This document shows positions 61,805-64,000 of a stretch of DNA of 64,000 bases, piece by piece (position 1 is the first letter of the stretch; the number at the start of each line of letters is the position of its first letter). Where the stretch lies: contig NZ_WWCJ01000001.1 of the NCBI RefSeq assembly GCF_009857475.1, forward strand, positions 1 to 64,000. Reading direction: 5' to 3'. A program made the translations under genes and the position numbers. The notes below the pieces were generated by a model. It searched no databases, was not told the DNA's origin, and saw nothing but the letters and a program-made list of their open reading frames with translations. Source of the DNA: Pseudoduganella guangdongensis (GTDB taxonomy: Bacteria; Pseudomonadota; Gammaproteobacteria; Burkholderiales; Burkholderiaceae_D).

Positions 61805-62857
61805 ATGCTAGTTGTACGCGCCATCAAAGCGAGTGACCTGGACGGTCTGTTCAACCTGGCCAGCCAGGTGGGCACCGGCATGACCACGCTGAAGCCGGAT
61901 ATGAAGATGATGGGCGACCGCCTCGCCATCGCCGTCGCCTCCTTCAATGAAACCATCCCGCCGGAAGAACGCGACTACATGTTCGTGATGGAGGACACCG
62001 CGACCGGCCGCCTGGCCGGCGTGTGCGCCATCAAGGGCGCGGTCGGCCTGACCGAGCCGTTCTACAATTACCGCATCGGCACCCTGGTGCACTCGAGCCG
62101 CGAGCTGAACGTGTTCACCCGCATGGACACGCTGTACCTGTCGAACGACCTGACCGGCTGCTCCGAGCTGTGCTCCCTGTTCCTGCACCCGGACTACCGC
62201 CAGGGCAATAACGGCAAGTTGCTGTCCAAGAGCCGCTTCCTGTTCATCGCCCAGTTCCCGCACCTGTTCGAGCAGAAGATCATCGCCGAGATGCGCGGCT
62301 ACCAGGCGCAGGACGGCAGCTCGCCGTTCTACGAGGGCCTGGGCCGCTACTTCTTCAAGATGGACTTCCACCACGTGGACGACCTGACCGCGCTGGGCAA
62401 AAAGTCCTTCATCGCCGAGCTGATGCCGCGCCAGCCGCTGTACGTCGATTACCTGCCGCAGGATGCGCGCGAGGCGATCGGCAAGGTGCACCAGGCCACC
62501 GTGCCGGCGCGCCGCCTGCTGGAGCAGGAGGGCATGCATTACGAGGGCTACGTCGATATCTTCGACGCCGGCCCGGTGCTGCAAGCGCGCGTGTCGGAGC
62601 TGCGCGCCATGCGCGACAGCGAGCTGGCCGTGGTCGAGCGCGATACCGATACGGCGCATGCCTGCGCGCTGCACACCAGCGAGCCTTACCTGGTGTCGAA
62701 CACGGTCATGCAGGATTTCCGCATGATCCTGACCGATGCCTCCCCTTCGAACGGCAACATCGACTTGTCGAAAGAAGAACAAGCCCTGCTGCACTGCCAT
62801 TCCGGCGAAACCGTGCGCACCCTGTCTCTCAACGTGAGGAAGAACCAGAATGTCTGA
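61805..62857 (+). CDS. astA: Arginine N-succinyltransferase, beta subunit (AruG/AstA)
   Basis: A 350-aa AstA homologue and paralogue of the preceding subunit. Shared elements include MLVVRAIKASDLDGLFNLAS, TLYLSNDLTGCSELCSLFLH, GSSPFYEGLGRYFFKMDF and ELMPRQPLYVDYLP. It keeps the canonical AstA LCSLFLHPDYR-type segment and is closer to the single-subunit enzyme than AruF. It overlaps astD by eight bases, so the two are translationally coupled. Confidence 0.94.
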   Translation: MLVVRAIKASDLDGLFNLASQVGTGMTTLKPDMKMMGDRLAIAVASFNETIPPEERDYMFVMEDTATGRLAGVCAIKGAVGLTEPFYNYRIGTLVHSSRELNVFTRMDTLYLSNDLTGCSELCSLFLHPDYRQGNNGKLLSKSRFLFIAQFPHLFEQKIIAEMRGYQAQDGSSPFYEGLGRYFFKMDFHHVDDLTALGKKSFIAELMPRQPLYVDYLPQDAREAIGKVHQATVPARRLLEQEGMHYEGYVDIFDAGPVLQARVSELRAMRDSELAVVERDTDTAHACALHTSEPYLVSNTVMQDFRMILTDASPSNGNIDLSKEEQALLHCHSGETVRTLSLNVRKNQNV

Positions 62858-64000
62858 ACAAGCACTGAGCAATTTCATCAACGGCCAATGGAAGGCCGGT
62901 CACGGCGAGACCATCGTGACCACCAACCCGGCTACCGGCAAGCAGACCTACGCTTCGCAGGAATCGACCGCGAGCGACGTGATGGAAGCCGCGCAAGCTG
63001 CGCGCGCCGCTTTTGAAGACTGGGCCTACCGTCCGCTGGAGGAGCGCATCGCCATCGTCACCCGTTTCCGCGACCTGCTGAAGGAGAACGCGGAAGAGCT
63101 GGCGCAGACCATTTCCGAAGAAGTGGGCAAGCCGCTGTGGGAAGCGCGCACCGAAGTGACCACCATGGCCAACAAGGTCGACATCTCGATCACCGCCTAC
63201 GGCGCGCGCACCGGCGTGACCTCGTCCAAAGTGGCGGACGGCGAAGCCGTGCTGCGCCACCGTCCGCACGGCGTGTTCGGCGTGTTCGGCCCGTACAACT
63301 TCCCCGGCCACCTGCCGAACGGCCATATCGTGCCGGCCCTGATCGCCGGCAACACAGTGGTGTTCAAGCCGAGCGAATACGCGCCGCGCACCGCCATCAA
63401 GACCGTGGCGCTGTGGGAAAAGGCTGGCCTGCCGGCCGGCGTGATGAACCTGGTCAACGGCGGCCGCGAAACCGGCATCGCCCTGGGCCAGAATGAAGAA
63501 ATCGACGGCGTGCTGTTTACCGGCTCCAGCCAGACCGGCGCCGCGCTGCACAAGCAGTTCGGCGGCCAGCCGGGCAAGCTGCTGGCGCTGGAAATGGGCG
63601 GCAACAACCCGCTGATCGTCTGGAACCCGACCGATATCGACGCTGCCGTCTTCATGGCGATTTCGTCCTCCTTCATCTCCGCCGGCCAGCGCTGCACCTG
63701 CGCGCGCCGCGTGATCGTGCAGAAGGGCGAGCAGGGCGACGCTTTCGTCAAGCGCTTCGTCGACGTGGCGTCGAAACTGGGCGTGGGCGCCCCGGCGGCC
63801 GAACCGGCGCCGTTCATGGGCCCGGTGGTATCCGCAGCCGTGGCCGAGCGCCTGGTGCAAGCGCAGGCCGACATGGTGGCCAAGGGCGGTAAGCTGCTGC
63901 TGGAAATGCGCCAGCTGGAGCCGGGCACCGGCTTCGTTTCCGCCGGCATCGTGGACACCACCGATGCGCAAGGCATTCCGGACGAGGAATGGTTCGGCCC
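62850..64000 (+). CDS. astD: Succinylglutamate-semialdehyde dehydrogenase, 3'-truncated by the window end
   Basis: The visible 383 codons belong to an aldehyde dehydrogenase oxidising succinylglutamate semialdehyde to succinylglutamate (AST pathway). FGPYNFPGHLPNGHIVPALI is characteristic of AstD. The general base E248 is in LALEMGGNNPL and the nucleophile C282 in SAGQRCTCARR. The ATG at 62850 overlaps the AruG stop. The gene continues beyond the window, where astB and astE would be expected. Confidence 0.94.
   Translation, partial: MSEQALSNFINGQWKAGHGETIVTTNPATGKQTYASQESTASDVMEAAQAARAAFEDWAYRPLEERIAIVTRFRDLLKENAEELAQTISEEVGKPLWEARTEVTTMANKVDISITAYGARTGVTSSKVADGEAVLRHRPHGVFGVFGPYNFPGHLPNGHIVPALIAGNTVVFKPSEYAPRTAIKTVALWEKAGLPAGVMNLVNGGRETGIALGQNEEIDGVLFTGSSQTGAALHKQFGGQPGKLLALEMGGNNPLIVWNPTDIDAAVFMAISSSFISAGQRCTCARRVIVQKGEQGDAFVKRFVDVASKLGVGAPAAEPAPFMGPVVSAAVAERLVQAQADMVAKGGKLLLEMRQLEPGTGFVSAGIVDTTDAQGIPDEEWFG

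Overview
This window looks like a chromosomal segment of a GC-rich betaproteobacterium of the Oxalobacteraceae type (Massilia, Duganella or Janthinobacterium-like). The reasons are the rRNA 3' end, the housekeeping order queA-tgt-yajC-secD-secF, the two-subunit arginine succinyltransferase (AST) operon, a PEP-CTERM protein and uniform high-GC codon use. The genus is inferred. No tRNA, CRISPR array, insertion sequence, integrase or phage structural gene was seen. Genes are packed tightly and no gene-free gap exceeds about 215 bases.

Layout. 1-953: 3' end of a 23S rRNA, a 5S rRNA and the rrn terminator. 1086-2810: secreted thermolysin-like (M4) protease. 2916-9729: envelope-lipid island resembling E. 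coli ynbABCD. It holds a CdsA-like cytidylyltransferase, an alpha/beta hydrolase fused to a methyltransferase, a CDP-alcohol phosphotransferase and a PAP2/dual-specificity phosphatase, followed by a patatin-fold protein that lacks both catalytic residues, an SDR and a PagL-type lipid A deacylase. 9867-24678: metabolic genes, namely a 3-hydroxyisobutyrate-dehydrogenase-like enzyme, an M20 amidohydrolase, a molybdopterin oxidoreductase, a lipoprotein aminopeptidase, tandem fadD genes, a shortened lysozyme-like protein, a PhoD phosphatase, a YciA thioesterase, an Atm1-type ABC exporter and an M20 carboxypeptidase. 24685-31149: small coiled-coil membrane protein, dicarboxylate/glutamate symporter and a gltLIJK-type amino-acid ABC transporter whose last gene overlaps a periplasmic amidohydrolase gene. 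31152-37382: VOC protein, pyrC, DUF3025, Gfo/Idh/MocA oxidoreductase, secreted protein, MFS transporter, 42-aa membrane peptide and PEP-CTERM protein.

37401-42855: a leftward cluster of BlaI repressor, M56 (BlaR1-like) sensor fused to an M23 peptidoglycan hydrolase domain, TonB-dependent receptor and a second M23 protein paralogous to the fused domain. A lipoprotein gene diverges from it across two matching inverted repeats. I consider this the best candidate for an under-described system: a cell-wall-responsive BlaI/BlaR relay in which an M23 domain replaces the beta-lactam sensor.

42864-58256: decayed glutaredoxin fragment, zinc-ribbon protein, recG, queA-tgt, yajC-secD-secF, gluconate regulator and kinase, WYL regulator with GST and a candidate operator, class II haloalkane dehalogenase behind a leader terminator, HDOD protein, small hypothetical, MarR regulator and EamA transporter. 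58260-64000: AraC/ArgR-type regulator and astC-aruF-aruG-astD for arginine catabolism; astD runs off the window. Two long perfect inverted repeats and a multi-hairpin structure punctuate this last part. Two of these elements share the core GGGGTACGTCCCC and act as terminators or mobile palindromes.
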